64,000 bases of DNA from Microcoleus vaginatus PCC 9802 (GTDB lineage Bacteria; Cyanobacteriota; Cyanobacteriia; Cyanobacteriales; Microcoleaceae): assembly GCA_022701275.1 (NCBI GenBank), contig CP031740.1, forward strand, positions 6,461,001 to 6,525,000, written 5' to 3'. Position numbers and translations under genes: made by a program. Positions within the stretch are counted from its first letter, which is position 1, and each line of letters starts with the position of its first letter. This document shows positions 46,643-55,001 of the stretch, piece by piece. The notes beneath the pieces were generated by a model. It did not search any database, had not been told where the DNA came from, and worked only from the letters and a program-made list of their open reading frames with translations.

Positions 46643-47686
46643 TTAGTTGGCTATTACGCTAGGGGAATCAGCCATTTGCTCTTGTAGTTGGCTTTTAAAG
46701 GTTTTGAACTCGGTCGCCATTTGCTTCTGCTGATCGTGGCTGAAGTTGTCTCGGATTATGGTGAATATATCTTTTTCTTCTTGATTTATGTGATTTCGCG
46801 TCGCAGTTCTTAACTGCTCAATTTTTGCTTTGAACTCAGATGAAGCTGGCTCTAAAGGCTTAATTTCATCTAACATCTCCATCACTTCATCGGTTTGCTC
46901 GTATATTTCCTGCGTGTGTTCGTAATACGGACGAATTGCCGGGTAGAGAACTTGTTCTTCGGCTGTACCGTGAACTTTTATATCTTTGTAGAGTTGTCCA
47001 AAATACTCTGCAATTTTTTGAGGTTCGTCAGCACCTAAAATTTCCGCGAATAAGGTATCGGCTTTAGTATGATCCATGCGGAGGAGGTCGCGGATACTCA
47101 TCTCATCATCGGTGCGCGTTATGACACTACCCGCCACGCCTGATAAGGCGGCGACAGCATCTTGAACCCGTCCCCACAATCCTTGGTATGGCTCTTGTCC
47201 TGTCAATTCGCGAACGCCTAGAACTTCCAGAATTCCTTTGAGTTGCTCTTGATGAGCGCGGTTTTCAAAGTTAACTGCATTTAAAGGAGCGATCGCAGCT
47301 TCAATATCAGCACCAACAACTTGAGCAGCTTTGTGAATTAGCAGCCCAGTCATCGTCTGCTTGTGCTTGAGCAATTCTTGCTCAAATACTTTTTCAAACA
47401 AAGTTAGCTCAGAGCCTTCCATTAGTTTCTCAACTTCCTCTACGAGCTTCTGGGTTGTTTCCTTAAGCTCGCTCGGGACACCGTACTGAACGATCGCAGT
47501 ATCGAGAACGCCCAGGTTTTTGCGATCGTCTTCGAGCATATCCTGTAGGCGCTTGCGAATCTCATCATCAGTACAATCCTGAATGAATTTCTCCTCGTTG
47601 CTAATCAGCAGATTTTGTAGCGCTTTCATATCTGCCAGTTTTGTGGCGATCGCAAGGCGCTTGGTGTCATCAATAGTCGATACCAT
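46643..47686 (-). CDS. Hemerythrin HHE-domain protein, copy 1
   Basis: A 347-residue protein with two helical parts. The C-terminal 150 residues are an HHE hemerythrin domain (LLRMDHTKADTLFAEIL, VHGTAEEQVLYPAIRPYY, RNHINQEEKDIFTII), carrying His and Glu iron ligands for a di-iron site that binds O2, NO or senses iron and oxygen. The N-terminal 170 residues (LADMKALQNLLISNEEKF ... HKAAQVVGADIEAAIAPLNAVNFENRAHQEQLKG) form another helical domain of unknown type, with His/Glu pairs. ATG 47686 fits its paralogue and lies eight bases after AAGGAG. A close paralogue is at 53477-54514. Likely role: oxidative or nitrosative stress, or oxygen handling. Confidence 0.88.
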   Translation of the reverse strand: MVSTIDDTKRLAIATKLADMKALQNLLISNEEKFIQDCTDDEIRKRLQDMLEDDRKNLGVLDTAIVQYGVPSELKETTQKLVEEVEKLMEGSELTLFEKVFEQELLKHKQTMTGLLIHKAAQVVGADIEAAIAPLNAVNFENRAHQEQLKGILEVLGVRELTGQEPYQGLWGRVQDAVAALSGVAGSVITRTDDEMSIRDLLRMDHTKADTLFAEILGADEPQKIAEYFGQLYKDIKVHGTAEEQVLYPAIRPYYEHTQEIYEQTDEVMEMLDEIKPLEPASSEFKAKIEQLRTATRNHINQEEKDIFTIIRDNFSHDQQKQMATEFKTFKSQLQEQMADSPSVIAN

Positions 47687-47976
47687 TTTCATTGCTCCTT
47701 TACTGCTTTCCTGGATATTAAAGACAGACTTTGCCGTAGATTTGAGAGAATTTCCAACATCCGCTCATCTTTCTCGCAGTGGATGTTGCTGCTTTTGGAA
47801 AACACGAGCGCAGTTGCGTCCGCTCATCCCGGAAATTGTTTTTTCTGGATGAGTTCTCGCTCGGTTCAGAAATAGGCCATCAATTAAGGTTGTATAGTTG
47901 GCTACTTCCGACAAGGGGCGGAAGAATACCATCCGAAAGTGATGTCTTGAGTTCCCGCTCAAACATTGCGGGCTTG

Positions 47977-48843
47977 CTAAAACCCAACTCCAGCGAGAAA
48001 CTTACTCAACTCCTCGGTAAAGAGTTCGGGACGCTCGACATGGGGTAGGTGACCGCAGTCGGGTATCAACGCGAGTTGTCCTTGCTTTAGGCGACTGACG
48101 GCATCTTGACCGTGGCTTTTTGGCAAAACCAGGTCATCAGTACCCCAAACGACAAGAGTGGGCATCTGCAACTCCGGTAGAGCGTCGAGCAATACCTGGT
48201 GCTGTCCAAATACATTAAGCTGGGCACGCAGCGAGGACACGGTGGCTTTAAGAAAACCAGGCATTTGCGACATTCGCTCCTGCTCCTCCAGCCACACATC
48301 GGGAACCTTTGAGGGGTGGGCAAAAAGCAGCGAGGTCCGTAACAAAGACCGCTGCTTCGCGCCAAGAGGCGTTTGGCACCAGGCGATCGCAGTCTCCCCG
48401 TACAAAGGCACAGTTAACTGGGACAAAGCCGGACTCACCGCGTAACCTAGCCCGGAACTGTCTACCAGTACCAAAGCCGCCACTTGTTCCGGATGGGACA
48501 GCGCAAAGCGCAGGGAAACCTGCCCACCTAGCGAGTTGCCAACTAGCACGGCCCGCTCAATTCCAAGCGCGTCCAGAAAATCGCCCAGGAACTGTTTGAA
48601 AAACTCTAGTGAATACTCGCGGTTGGGTTTAGCACTCTCGCCAAAACCTGGAAAATCAGGTGCGTACACCTGATGCGTAGCTGCGAGTTTAGGAAGCACC
48701 CAAGACCAATCAAGAGCACTGGCACTATCTCCATGTAACAGCACTAACGGTAAGCCATCATTACCCGCCGAAAAGTAGCGGGTGGTTAAACCGTTGACAT
48801 TGATTCGCCGCTCTTCAATCGCTGTTTTCATGCTTGGCTCCAA
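47977..48843 (-). CDS. Alpha/beta hydrolase
   Basis: A 288-residue hydrolase of the alpha/beta fold. Nucleophile serine in the elbow VGNSLGG (about S104), oxyanion loop LLHGDSAS (about 36-42), acid in VVWGTDDLVLP, and histidine in IPDCGHLPHVERPE. The serine (not cysteine) and length argue for an esterase or hydrolase rather than a PHA synthase. An internal ATG four codons later (MKTAIEERRINVNGL) is an equally good start. It lies on the same strand as phaB and phaA, 56 bp downstream of phaB, so it may be part of that unit; a role in acyl thioester or PHB oligomer hydrolysis is possible but inferred. Confidence 0.88.
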   Translation of the reverse strand: MEPSMKTAIEERRINVNGLTTRYFSAGNDGLPLVLLHGDSASALDWSWVLPKLAATHQVYAPDFPGFGESAKPNREYSLEFFKQFLGDFLDALGIERAVLVGNSLGGQVSLRFALSHPEQVAALVLVDSSGLGYAVSPALSQLTVPLYGETAIAWCQTPLGAKQRSLLRTSLLFAHPSKVPDVWLEEQERMSQMPGFLKATVSSLRAQLNVFGQHQVLLDALPELQMPTLVVWGTDDLVLPKSHGQDAVSRLKQGQLALIPDCGHLPHVERPELFTEELSKFLAGVGF

Positions 48844-48898
48844 TTTTATCTAATTTTATTACTGTGAATTTTCAACCCTGTGCCGATCGCCATTGCCC

Positions 48899-49621
48899 TC
48901 AAGTGTGATGAGCGCCGTTGACTCGGAGAACTTCGCCCGTGACATAGCTGCTGGCGATCGGCGAGAGCAGGAACGCAATTGCCCAAGCAACCTCTTCAGG
49001 CTTGCCGAAGCGACGCAGCGGAATCTCAGACACAATACGCTCTTTCACTTTGTCTGGAACCGACTTAACCATATCAGTCTCAATAAATCCCGGTGACACA
49101 GCGTTGACCCGTACCCCGTACCGAGCTGCTTCTCTAGCTAGGGACTTGGTTAAACCAATTACAGCCGCCTTGGATGCGGCGTAGTTGGTTTGACCGAGGT
49201 TTCCCCGCTCACCCGAAATCGAGCTGATGCAGACAACAGAGCCTTCTCCCCGCTCGTACATCTTGGGGATAACGGGCATCAGTGTGTTGTAGACTCCCTT
49301 TAAGTTTGTGTCGATTACCGCGTCCCAGTCTTCTATCGCTAGTTTGGGAAAGAAGTTGTCTCGGGTAATCCCAGCATTCGCCACAATCCCGTAAATTGAC
49401 CCTAGTTTTTGTTCAACCTGTTGTGCCACTGCCTCCATCGCTGCCTTGTCAGTCACATCGGCTTGGATTGCCAAAGCCCGATGCTGATCCTCACTACTGC
49501 TGCGGTAGGTGTAAGCTACCTGAGTTCCCAACTCCTGCAACAGACTGACGATCGCCGCTCCTATGCCTCGATTACCGCCCGTTACTAAAACGACTTTATC
49601 TTCCAGTCCCAAAGATGTCAT
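48899..49621 (-). CDS. phaB: Acetoacetyl-CoA reductase
   Basis: A 240-residue NADPH-dependent short-chain reductase, the same length as Synechocystis PhaB. It turns acetoacetyl-CoA into (R)-3-hydroxybutyryl-CoA for polyhydroxybutyrate. Seen: TGGNRGIG cofactor site at 14-21, NAGITRDNFF (about 82-91, typical of PhaB), S133/S134, Y147 and K151 (NYAASKAA), and the ending SYVTGEVLRVNGAHHT that I associate with cyanobacterial PhaB. The open frame goes further upstream, but that part is low in quality and overlaps the phaA stop region; ATG 49621 is the natural start. phaA ends 103 bp upstream on the same strand. Confidence 0.93.
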   Translation of the reverse strand: MTSLGLEDKVVLVTGGNRGIGAAIVSLLQELGTQVAYTYRSSSEDQHRALAIQADVTDKAAMEAVAQQVEQKLGSIYGIVANAGITRDNFFPKLAIEDWDAVIDTNLKGVYNTLMPVIPKMYERGEGSVVCISSISGERGNLGQTNYAASKAAVIGLTKSLAREAARYGVRVNAVSPGFIETDMVKSVPDKVKERIVSEIPLRRFGKPEEVAWAIAFLLSPIASSYVTGEVLRVNGAHHT

Positions 49622-49639
49622 AAGCCACTCTTCCACTGT

Positions 49640-49735
49640 ATGGAGGAAAAAGAAAAAGGTGAAAGGAGAAAGGCAAAAGGAACAAGAAAACAATTTTTCC
49701 CTATTCCTTTCGCCTTTTTCCTTGTCAAAGCCGCT
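49640..49735. repeat. Purine/pyrimidine hairpin between phaA and phaB
   Basis: A run AAAAAGGTGAAAGGAGAAAG (about 49653-49672) is nearly complementary to CCTTTCGCCTTTTT (about 49709-49722), which would fold the spacer between phaA and phaB into a long stem. A hairpin in this place could set unequal expression of the two genes. Confidence 0.45.
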
Positions 49736-50915
49736 CAATTGCGATCGCAGTACCGCCGCCAGTGCCATGACACACAGATGCCAGCCCTAGCTGCCCATTT
49801 CGCTCCTGCAAGGCGTTGAGCAGCGTGACGATGATTCGCGCCCCAGAAGCCCCGATGGGATGCCCCAAAGCGATCGCTCCCCCATAGACGTTGAGCTTCT
49901 CGTAAGGAACGCCCAGCGTCCGGTTGAACAGCACGCTGCTTAAAGCGAACGCCTCATTGTTCTCGAACACATCGAAATCGTAGATTCTCATCTTGAGCTT
50001 GTCTAAAAGCTTGTTGACTGCCAGGATGGGAACTTCGGGGAATCGCCAAGCTTCCCCACCTATCGACGCTCCTCCAATTACCCGTGCTATTGGCTTAAGT
50101 CCGTAGTGGTCCACCGCCGTTTTGCTTGCTAAGACTAGCGCTGCTGCTCCATCCGATATCTGACTGCTGTTGCCTGCAGTGAATACTCCATTTTCCCCAA
50201 AAGCAGGCTTGAGTTTGGCAAGGCTTTCTAACGTGGTTTCGGGGCGAATTCCCTCATCTTTATCGACGATTTGCGAACCTTTCTTCCCTTGGATCTCAAT
50301 GGGTACGATCTCCCTCTTGAAGAAACCTTGCTCGGTTGCAATCGCTGCCCTAGCTTGTGAATAGAAGGCAACTTCGTCCAACTCAGGGCGCGTGATCTGG
50401 TAAGCTGCTGCCAGCCGTTCAGCTTGCTCTCCCATTGTTTCGGAGGTGGTGGCGTCGGTGAGTCCGTCGTGGAGCAAAATATCCGTGAGTTGCTCTGGCG
50501 AACCTAGCAGTAATTTGTACCCCCATCTGGCTCGGTGCGATAAGAAAAATCCAGTCTGAGACATAGCTTCCATGCCGCCCGCCAGTACGATTTCGGCTTC
50601 TTGAGCGCGGATAGCTGTGACGGCGTTCATCACGCTCATCATTCCCGACGAACACACCATGTCTACGGCATACCCGTTCACTGTATCCGGTATTCCGGCT
50701 TTGAAAGCTGCCTGACGGGGCAATAACTGTCCGTGACCTGCCCTAAGTACGTTGCCAAAAATGTACAGGTCTAAAGCGTCACCCGATACTCCGGCTTGCT
50801 CCAAGGCGGCTCGCATAGCGTGTGCCCCTAAATCCACAGGGGAAAAGTCCGTAAAGACACCTCCAAACCGACCGAGTGGCGTGCGTAATGCTGAGACAAT
50901 ATAGGCTTCTTGCAT
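49725..50915 (-). CDS. phaA: Acetyl-CoA acetyltransferase (beta-ketothiolase)
   Basis: A 396-residue thiolase that condenses two acetyl-CoA to acetoacetyl-CoA, the first step of polyhydroxybutyrate synthesis. The three catalytic positions are intact: Cys88 in VDMVCSSGM, His in ALGHPIGASGAR, and Cys in SVCHGTGGGTA near the C-terminus. Other family text: RTPLGRFGGVF at the start and FVFENNEAFALSSV-like DVFENNEAFAL. Length is as expected. It lies upstream of phaB on the minus strand, and divergent from a small phasin-like gene. phaC and phaE are not in the window, so the polymerase must be elsewhere. Confidence 0.95.
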   Translation of the reverse strand: MQEAYIVSALRTPLGRFGGVFTDFSPVDLGAHAMRAALEQAGVSGDALDLYIFGNVLRAGHGQLLPRQAAFKAGIPDTVNGYAVDMVCSSGMMSVMNAVTAIRAQEAEIVLAGGMEAMSQTGFFLSHRARWGYKLLLGSPEQLTDILLHDGLTDATTSETMGEQAERLAAAYQITRPELDEVAFYSQARAAIATEQGFFKREIVPIEIQGKKGSQIVDKDEGIRPETTLESLAKLKPAFGENGVFTAGNSSQISDGAAALVLASKTAVDHYGLKPIARVIGGASIGGEAWRFPEVPILAVNKLLDKLKMRIYDFDVFENNEAFALSSVLFNRTLGVPYEKLNVYGGAIALGHPIGASGARIIVTLLNALQERNGQLGLASVCHGTGGGTAIAIERL

Positions 50916-51479
50916 ACATCCTCACTATCTTTTAATTCTCGCGTTATTAAGCGCTACCAAGTTCAAGCGGGATGCTTGTGGAAGCGGATTCCGTCAGTAG
51001 TAGTATCAGGAAGTTGTCGTCATTTCTCAAAGCTCAATCTAAAGCCAAACACTTTGGGATTTGGGATTTTAGATTTTGCATTGTTCCTCTGACTAAAGCT
51101 CCGGAGATGAAGCCGGGATCTTGCAGATTTTGGATTAGTGATTTCAGGATTTGGGGATAATCGAAAATCCCCACGCCTGAATCCGGAAGTATCTTCTCCT
51201 CCCAATCGAAAATCGGCACAGTCATAAGTAGTTAGACTTTCATGGAACTAACTCAACATTATTGCCCAGGTTGCATAGGCGTTGAAATGTATTTTTTGAC
51301 AAGCTGTAAGGCTTGTTAGGTATTGATTACAGCTTGCTTATCATACAAATCTTATTTACAACTGCGCTTAAAAAACATGGTTATTATCCATTGCAGACTA
51401 TACAGGCTATAATTGATTATCAACTTGATTGTTTGCAGACAAGACAATCAGTATTTAATACCCCAATCAAAGGAGAAAC
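50916..51479. other. Intergenic stretch between phaA and the phasin-like gene
   Basis: 564 bp between divergent genes. It should carry their promoters. The middle (51040-51180) has repeat-like phrases (TTTGGGATTTGGGATTTTAG, GATTTTGGATTAG). AGGAG at about 51472-51476 serves the downstream gene. No reliable gene or operator was seen. Confidence 0.4.
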
Positions 51480-51746
51480 ATGATGGATTGGAATAGTAAC
51501 CTCCAACAGTACCTAAGACAGTTAAGCGAATTGCAGACAGGGATTTTCACTAGCTGGACATCCATGATGCCGAATATGCCAAGTTCCAATATGCCCAACC
51601 CGCGCGATAGTGTCGCTAACAACCTGAAATTTCAGGAACAGGTGGTGACGAGTTCTCTGGAATTGCAGGGTATGGTAGCTCGTCTGTCAATCGAAACCCA
51701 GAAGCAATTTTGGGAAAGCTATTTCAAAATGCTTGGCAGGCCGTAA
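51480..51746 (+). CDS. Small phasin-like protein near phaA-phaB
   Basis: An 88-residue helical protein (MDWNSNLQQYLRQLSELQ...), with two amphipathic helices joined by a Pro/Asn/Met-rich linker (MMPNMPSSNMPNPRDS). The last helix, RLSIETQKQFWESYFKMLGRP, resembles the ETQxxLWxxWFxML helix seen in PhaE and phasin proteins. It is divergent from phaA, so a role on the PHA granule surface is plausible. AAAGGAG lies five bases before the ATG at 51480; a second ATG follows directly. It is too short to be PhaE itself, and the family call is tentative. Confidence 0.5.
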   Translation: MMDWNSNLQQYLRQLSELQTGIFTSWTSMMPNMPSSNMPNPRDSVANNLKFQEQVVTSSLELQGMVARLSIETQKQFWESYFKMLGRP

Positions 51747-52296
51747 ATAACAAAAGCCGACTGAGGATTAGAGTCGCATGAGTTTACCTAGAGAGTGATT
51801 TCTGATCTTTGATCGGGTGTTGCGAAAGTAATTAGGAAACCATCGGCTTTACAAACCTGCTAGAAAAACTAACAGAGCTCTCTAAGATAACCTCTTGGGG
51901 AGCTTTTTAAAGATGAAACCGTTTTCCATAAGAAAAAATTTCTTATTCGTTTTCCCCATAAAAAGGTTTAATTCACTAAAAAGCCCTCTATTAAACTTTA
52001 ATGCTATTACTTGGTCTGAGGGTCTACCTAAAGAAAGGACTTATTAATATTAACCGAGTTCAAGCTTTTGTATACAAGAGCTTGAAATACAGCGCTTTAT
52101 TTAAAGTACCTCTTAGGTAAGTGGTACGCGTCAAACTGAATCCATAAAATGATTGGAAATCTATACACTCTCAGCGCAGGACGATCGCGTCGTTGAATTG
52201 GGTTCCTAGTGCGTATCCTATTCATTTTGATTGAACCGCTTCGTGTATGGCTGATGTGATCGTTAACGCATACGTTATTATTGAGGATTGCGCTTT
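51747..52296. other. Intergenic stretch with a large palindrome
   Basis: 550 bp with no gene. It includes a 28-bp near-perfect palindrome at 52059-52086 and a small stem ATAAGAAA/TTTCTTAT at about 51937-51955. GAGGA at 52283-52287 belongs to the next gene. Otherwise AT-rich and featureless. Confidence 0.45.
52059..52086. promoter_or_regulatory. 28-bp palindrome upstream of the VKOR-like gene
   Basis: Half-sites TTCAAGCT at 52059-52066 and AGCTTGAA at 52079-52086 flank TTTGTATACAAG; only one base pair of the dyad does not match. It lies about 210 bp upstream of the next start codon. It could be a dimer-binding operator or a transcribed hairpin. Confidence 0.45.
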
Positions 52297-52836
52297 ATGG
52301 ACCCAAAACAACTGAGTGAGGAGCTGCGTCAAGGACAGAACCCTCACATGACCCGTCGGCGATGGATTATCGGCTTATCTATGCTTGGGGGCTCGATGGG
52401 ACAAGCCGTCACACTCTACCAGACTGGGATCGTTAATCACCTACCAGATCCGCCGGGACAAAAGCTTTTCGATGCAGACCGCGTTGACGCTTCTAATTAC
52501 GCTTACAACAAATTCAACTCACCCGACGGGCCAATAATGGTGGCTAATTATGCCCTCACTGCTTGGGTAGCTGCTGCGGGTGGTCTAGACCGCGCTAGAC
52601 GCAACCCTCTGTTACCAATTGCAATGGGTATCAAGCTCGTGTTGGACGGGGTGACCAATGTCGAGTTAGCTCGTGAGGAGTGGAGCGAGAACAAGGCGTT
52701 TTGTGAATACTGCCAAGTTGCGACGGTTTGCTCGATCGCGTCGATCGTACTCGCAGTGCCGGAGGTTCTTACCGCTGTGCGGACCCTGCTGGGACGCCGT
52801 GACCAGGATACCGAAGCACAGGGCAACACACGGTAA
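52297..52836 (+). CDS. Vitamin K epoxide reductase (VKOR)-like family protein
   Basis: A 179-residue protein starting at ATG 52297, well placed after GAGGA. It resembles the short VKOR-like group: TLYQTGIVNHLPDPPG and FDADRVDASNYAYNKFNSPDGPIMVANYALTAWVAA, and a CxxC in the last helix (FCEYCQVATVCSIASI). About three or four membrane helices (RWIIGLSMLGGSMGQAVTLY; IMVANYALTAWVAAAGG; VCSIASIVLAVPEVLTA). Full VKORs make disulfides with quinones through two Cys pairs; here only one CxxC pair is seen, so activity is uncertain. It lies between the phasin-like gene and a hemerythrin-type gene in the same direction. Confidence 0.65.
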   Translation: MDPKQLSEELRQGQNPHMTRRRWIIGLSMLGGSMGQAVTLYQTGIVNHLPDPPGQKLFDADRVDASNYAYNKFNSPDGPIMVANYALTAWVAAAGGLDRARRNPLLPIAMGIKLVLDGVTNVELAREEWSENKAFCEYCQVATVCSIASIVLAVPEVLTAVRTLLGRRDQDTEAQGNTR

Positions 52837-53053
52837 TCGATACAAGGGGGAAAAGTACGGATTTTCTACAGCGGTGTTGGGCGTACAACAAATGTTAAGC
52901 CCGATTGAGAATTATTGCATATATTTTGTGCAATTTTTCTCGCTCAATATTCCCTCTAGAATTAGTGGTAGAACGAGTCATGTCTGAGGATAGATCACGT
53001 ACTTGAGACTGAATGATAGCCTTGTATAGTAAGGTGAAAAAGAGGTGCAAATC

Positions 53054-53293
53054 ATGACATCAAATAATCCTCAAGACAATCGCCAAGATGATGCAAAAGA
53101 TGAGCCTCAAGATAATCCTGGCACCCAAACAAGTATACCAACCACAGAAGAGGGTAACACTCCACTTGATGAGAGATCTCGCATGACGGGTCAAGAATCC
53201 GGCACTGACCTCCGTCCCGGTAGTGAGCCTGAAGCTCCGGGAGGTTCTGGCAACGTGGTTGGCAGTCCAAATCAAGGAACTGACTCTCGTTAA
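53054..53293 (+). CDS. Small disordered hydrophilic protein
   Basis: A 79-residue protein (MTSNNPQDNRQDDAKDEPQ...) of Asp, Asn, Gln, Pro, Gly and Ser, without hydrophobic core and so probably intrinsically disordered. AAGAGG at 53039-53045 is nine bases before the ATG at 53054, a good site; the GTG at 53045 overlaps it. Such proteins occur with stress genes in bacteria. It is 183 bp before the hemerythrin gene copy 2. No family is recognised. Confidence 0.6.
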   Translation: MTSNNPQDNRQDDAKDEPQDNPGTQTSIPTTEEGNTPLDERSRMTGQESGTDLRPGSEPEAPGGSGNVVGSPNQGTDSR

Positions 53294-53476
53294 AAAGATT
53301 GTTGACAATGGGGCAAATTTTTGATCGGGATGAACCGTTGGTCAATCAACAAATAAGCTTGGTCTAAGTACGACCTTATTTGTAAATAAGGTTGGTCTAA
53401 ATAGCCTGGCAAAGCGAGGAGCTACAGGTATCAAACAGCTATCAATCAGATTATTCACCATCGAGGAAGATTAAAC

Positions 53477-54514
53477 ATGGTTACAACGTTAGACGATACA
53501 AAACGGCTTGCGATCGGCGAAAGATTGGCAGACTTGAAAGCCTTTCAAAGTTTAATTATCTCGAACGATCAAAAGCTAATAGATGCCTGCCCTGATGATG
53601 ATGTTCGCAAGCATCTCCAGAATATGCTTGAGGATGACCAGAAAAACCTGGGCATTATAGAGACCGTGATAGTCCAATACGGCATTCAAGCTGAACCTAG
53701 TCCTGCGACAAACATATTTATTCCGCAGTTTGAGAAGATGATGTCAGGCGATGAGTTTACTTATTATCAGAAACTCATTCACCACGAACTGATCAAGCAT
53801 GGTCAAGCCATGAGTGGAATCATTATTCACAAAGCCGCTCAGAAGGTGGGAGCTGATATTGAAGTGGCAATTGGCCCTTTGAATACCGTCAATTTTGAGG
53901 GTCGCGCTCACCAAGAACAACTCAAAGGAATGCTCGAAGTGGTGGGTGTCCGCGAAATGACTGGTAAAGACGCCGACCAGGGACTCTGGGCACGGGTGCA
54001 AGATGGAGTTGCTGCATTGTCGGGTGTAGTTGGCAGCATAGCCACCCAAAACACTGACAAACAAGATATGAACATCCAGACCATCATCCGGCTGGATCAC
54101 AACAAGACGAATACCATTTTCACCGAAATCGGAGCTACTAAAGACCCTCAAAAGCTCCAAGAGTATTTCGGGCAACTCTACAAAGATTTGTTGGTACACG
54201 CTCAAGCGGAAGAAGAAGTGGTCTATCCGAAAGTTCGCTCGTTCTACGGTGATGACAACACTCAAGAGCTGTACGATGAGCAAGCGCAAATGAAGGGGAT
54301 GCTCGATGAAATTAAGGCTATGGACCCCACTAATGCCGACGAGTTTAGATCGAGAATTAAAGACCTGATGGAGGCGGTTGGCGACCACATTCGTCAAGAA
54401 GAATCTACGATGTTTGCGGCGATCGACAAGAATTGCAGCGACGATCAAAAAGAGCAAATGGCAACTGAATTCAAAGCTGCCAAGAGCAAGATTCAGCAAG
54501 AAATGGCAGCCTAA
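53477..54514 (+). CDS. Hemerythrin HHE-domain protein, copy 2
   Basis: A 345-residue paralogue of the gene at 46643-47686, aligned from the first residues (MVTTLDDTKRLAIGERLADLKAFQSL) to the end. The C-terminal HHE domain has IRLDHNKTNTIFTEIG, VHAQAEEEVVYPKVRSFY and GDHIRQEESTMFAAID, with the His/Glu di-iron ligands. The N-terminal helical domain is also shared, with VNFEGRAHQEQLKGMLEVVGVREMTG. The linker between the domains differs. GAGGAAG is placed well before the ATG. The two copies lie on opposite strands on either side of the phaA-phaB region. Confidence 0.88.
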   Translation: MVTTLDDTKRLAIGERLADLKAFQSLIISNDQKLIDACPDDDVRKHLQNMLEDDQKNLGIIETVIVQYGIQAEPSPATNIFIPQFEKMMSGDEFTYYQKLIHHELIKHGQAMSGIIIHKAAQKVGADIEVAIGPLNTVNFEGRAHQEQLKGMLEVVGVREMTGKDADQGLWARVQDGVAALSGVVGSIATQNTDKQDMNIQTIIRLDHNKTNTIFTEIGATKDPQKLQEYFGQLYKDLLVHAQAEEEVVYPKVRSFYGDDNTQELYDEQAQMKGMLDEIKAMDPTNADEFRSRIKDLMEAVGDHIRQEESTMFAAIDKNCSDDQKEQMATEFKAAKSKIQQEMAA

Positions 54515-55001
54515 TTGCAATAACAGCCAACCCTCTCATTACAAGACAAAGCATTGCCCGGTAAGTGGCTCGATGGCTCTTTATTGAGGGGGGAGCTGAT
54601 TGTGCAATAAGAAAATAGCTTTTTAGCTCCCACACTCTAGTAGGTGGCGATCGCCCTAACAGCCGCTTCTAAACAGAAGTTCCTTCTTGAGGGGGAACTT
54701 CTGTTTAGAATAAAAAAAGTGTGGGTTACAACTTAAACTGGGACAAGAGGTAGATAGGTAGTGCTAATTTTAAATGGATACAAATAAGTCGCTTAGGGAA
54801 TTGAAAGGCTAGCGATTTAAAAAGAAAAATTTGTATTTTAAATTACATTTAAATTTAACATTAGCTCTCCTATTAGACACAGCATTAGCTCAAAGATCAC
54901 AACCCCTTAGTCAGAGCAGAGGATAAGTTTAGGTTTTAGTATGACGTTCAGGTAATAGGGTAGATTGCGCTTCACAATACATCAGCATTTGAGTTTTAAC
55001 C
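54515..55001. other. Intergenic stretch with a strong hairpin
   Basis: 487 bp. After the hemerythrin stop is a GC-poor region; the 44-bp hairpin at 54667-54710 is the only clear structure. From 54770 to 54990 it is AT-rich and probably holds the promoter of the SDR gene. No gene was seen. Confidence 0.45.
54667..54710. repeat. Perfect 17-bp inverted repeat
   Basis: Arms TTCTAAACAGAAGTTCC (54667-54683) and GGAACTTCTGTTTAGAA (54694-54710) with a 10-base loop. An A-rich run follows, not T, so on the plus strand it is not a standard intrinsic terminator. It may serve as a terminator for leftward transcription only if the T-run side is read the other way; a dispersed palindrome is equally possible. 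Confidence 0.75.

Noticed and set aside
47977..48843. PhaC-type PHA synthase next to phaB
   Set aside because: The nucleophile elbow is GNSLGG with Ser instead of the Cys of PHA synthases, and the protein is shorter.
53744..54520. A 258-residue minus-strand open frame
   Set aside because: It is the shadow of the hemerythrin copy 2 gene, which has clear motifs on the plus strand.
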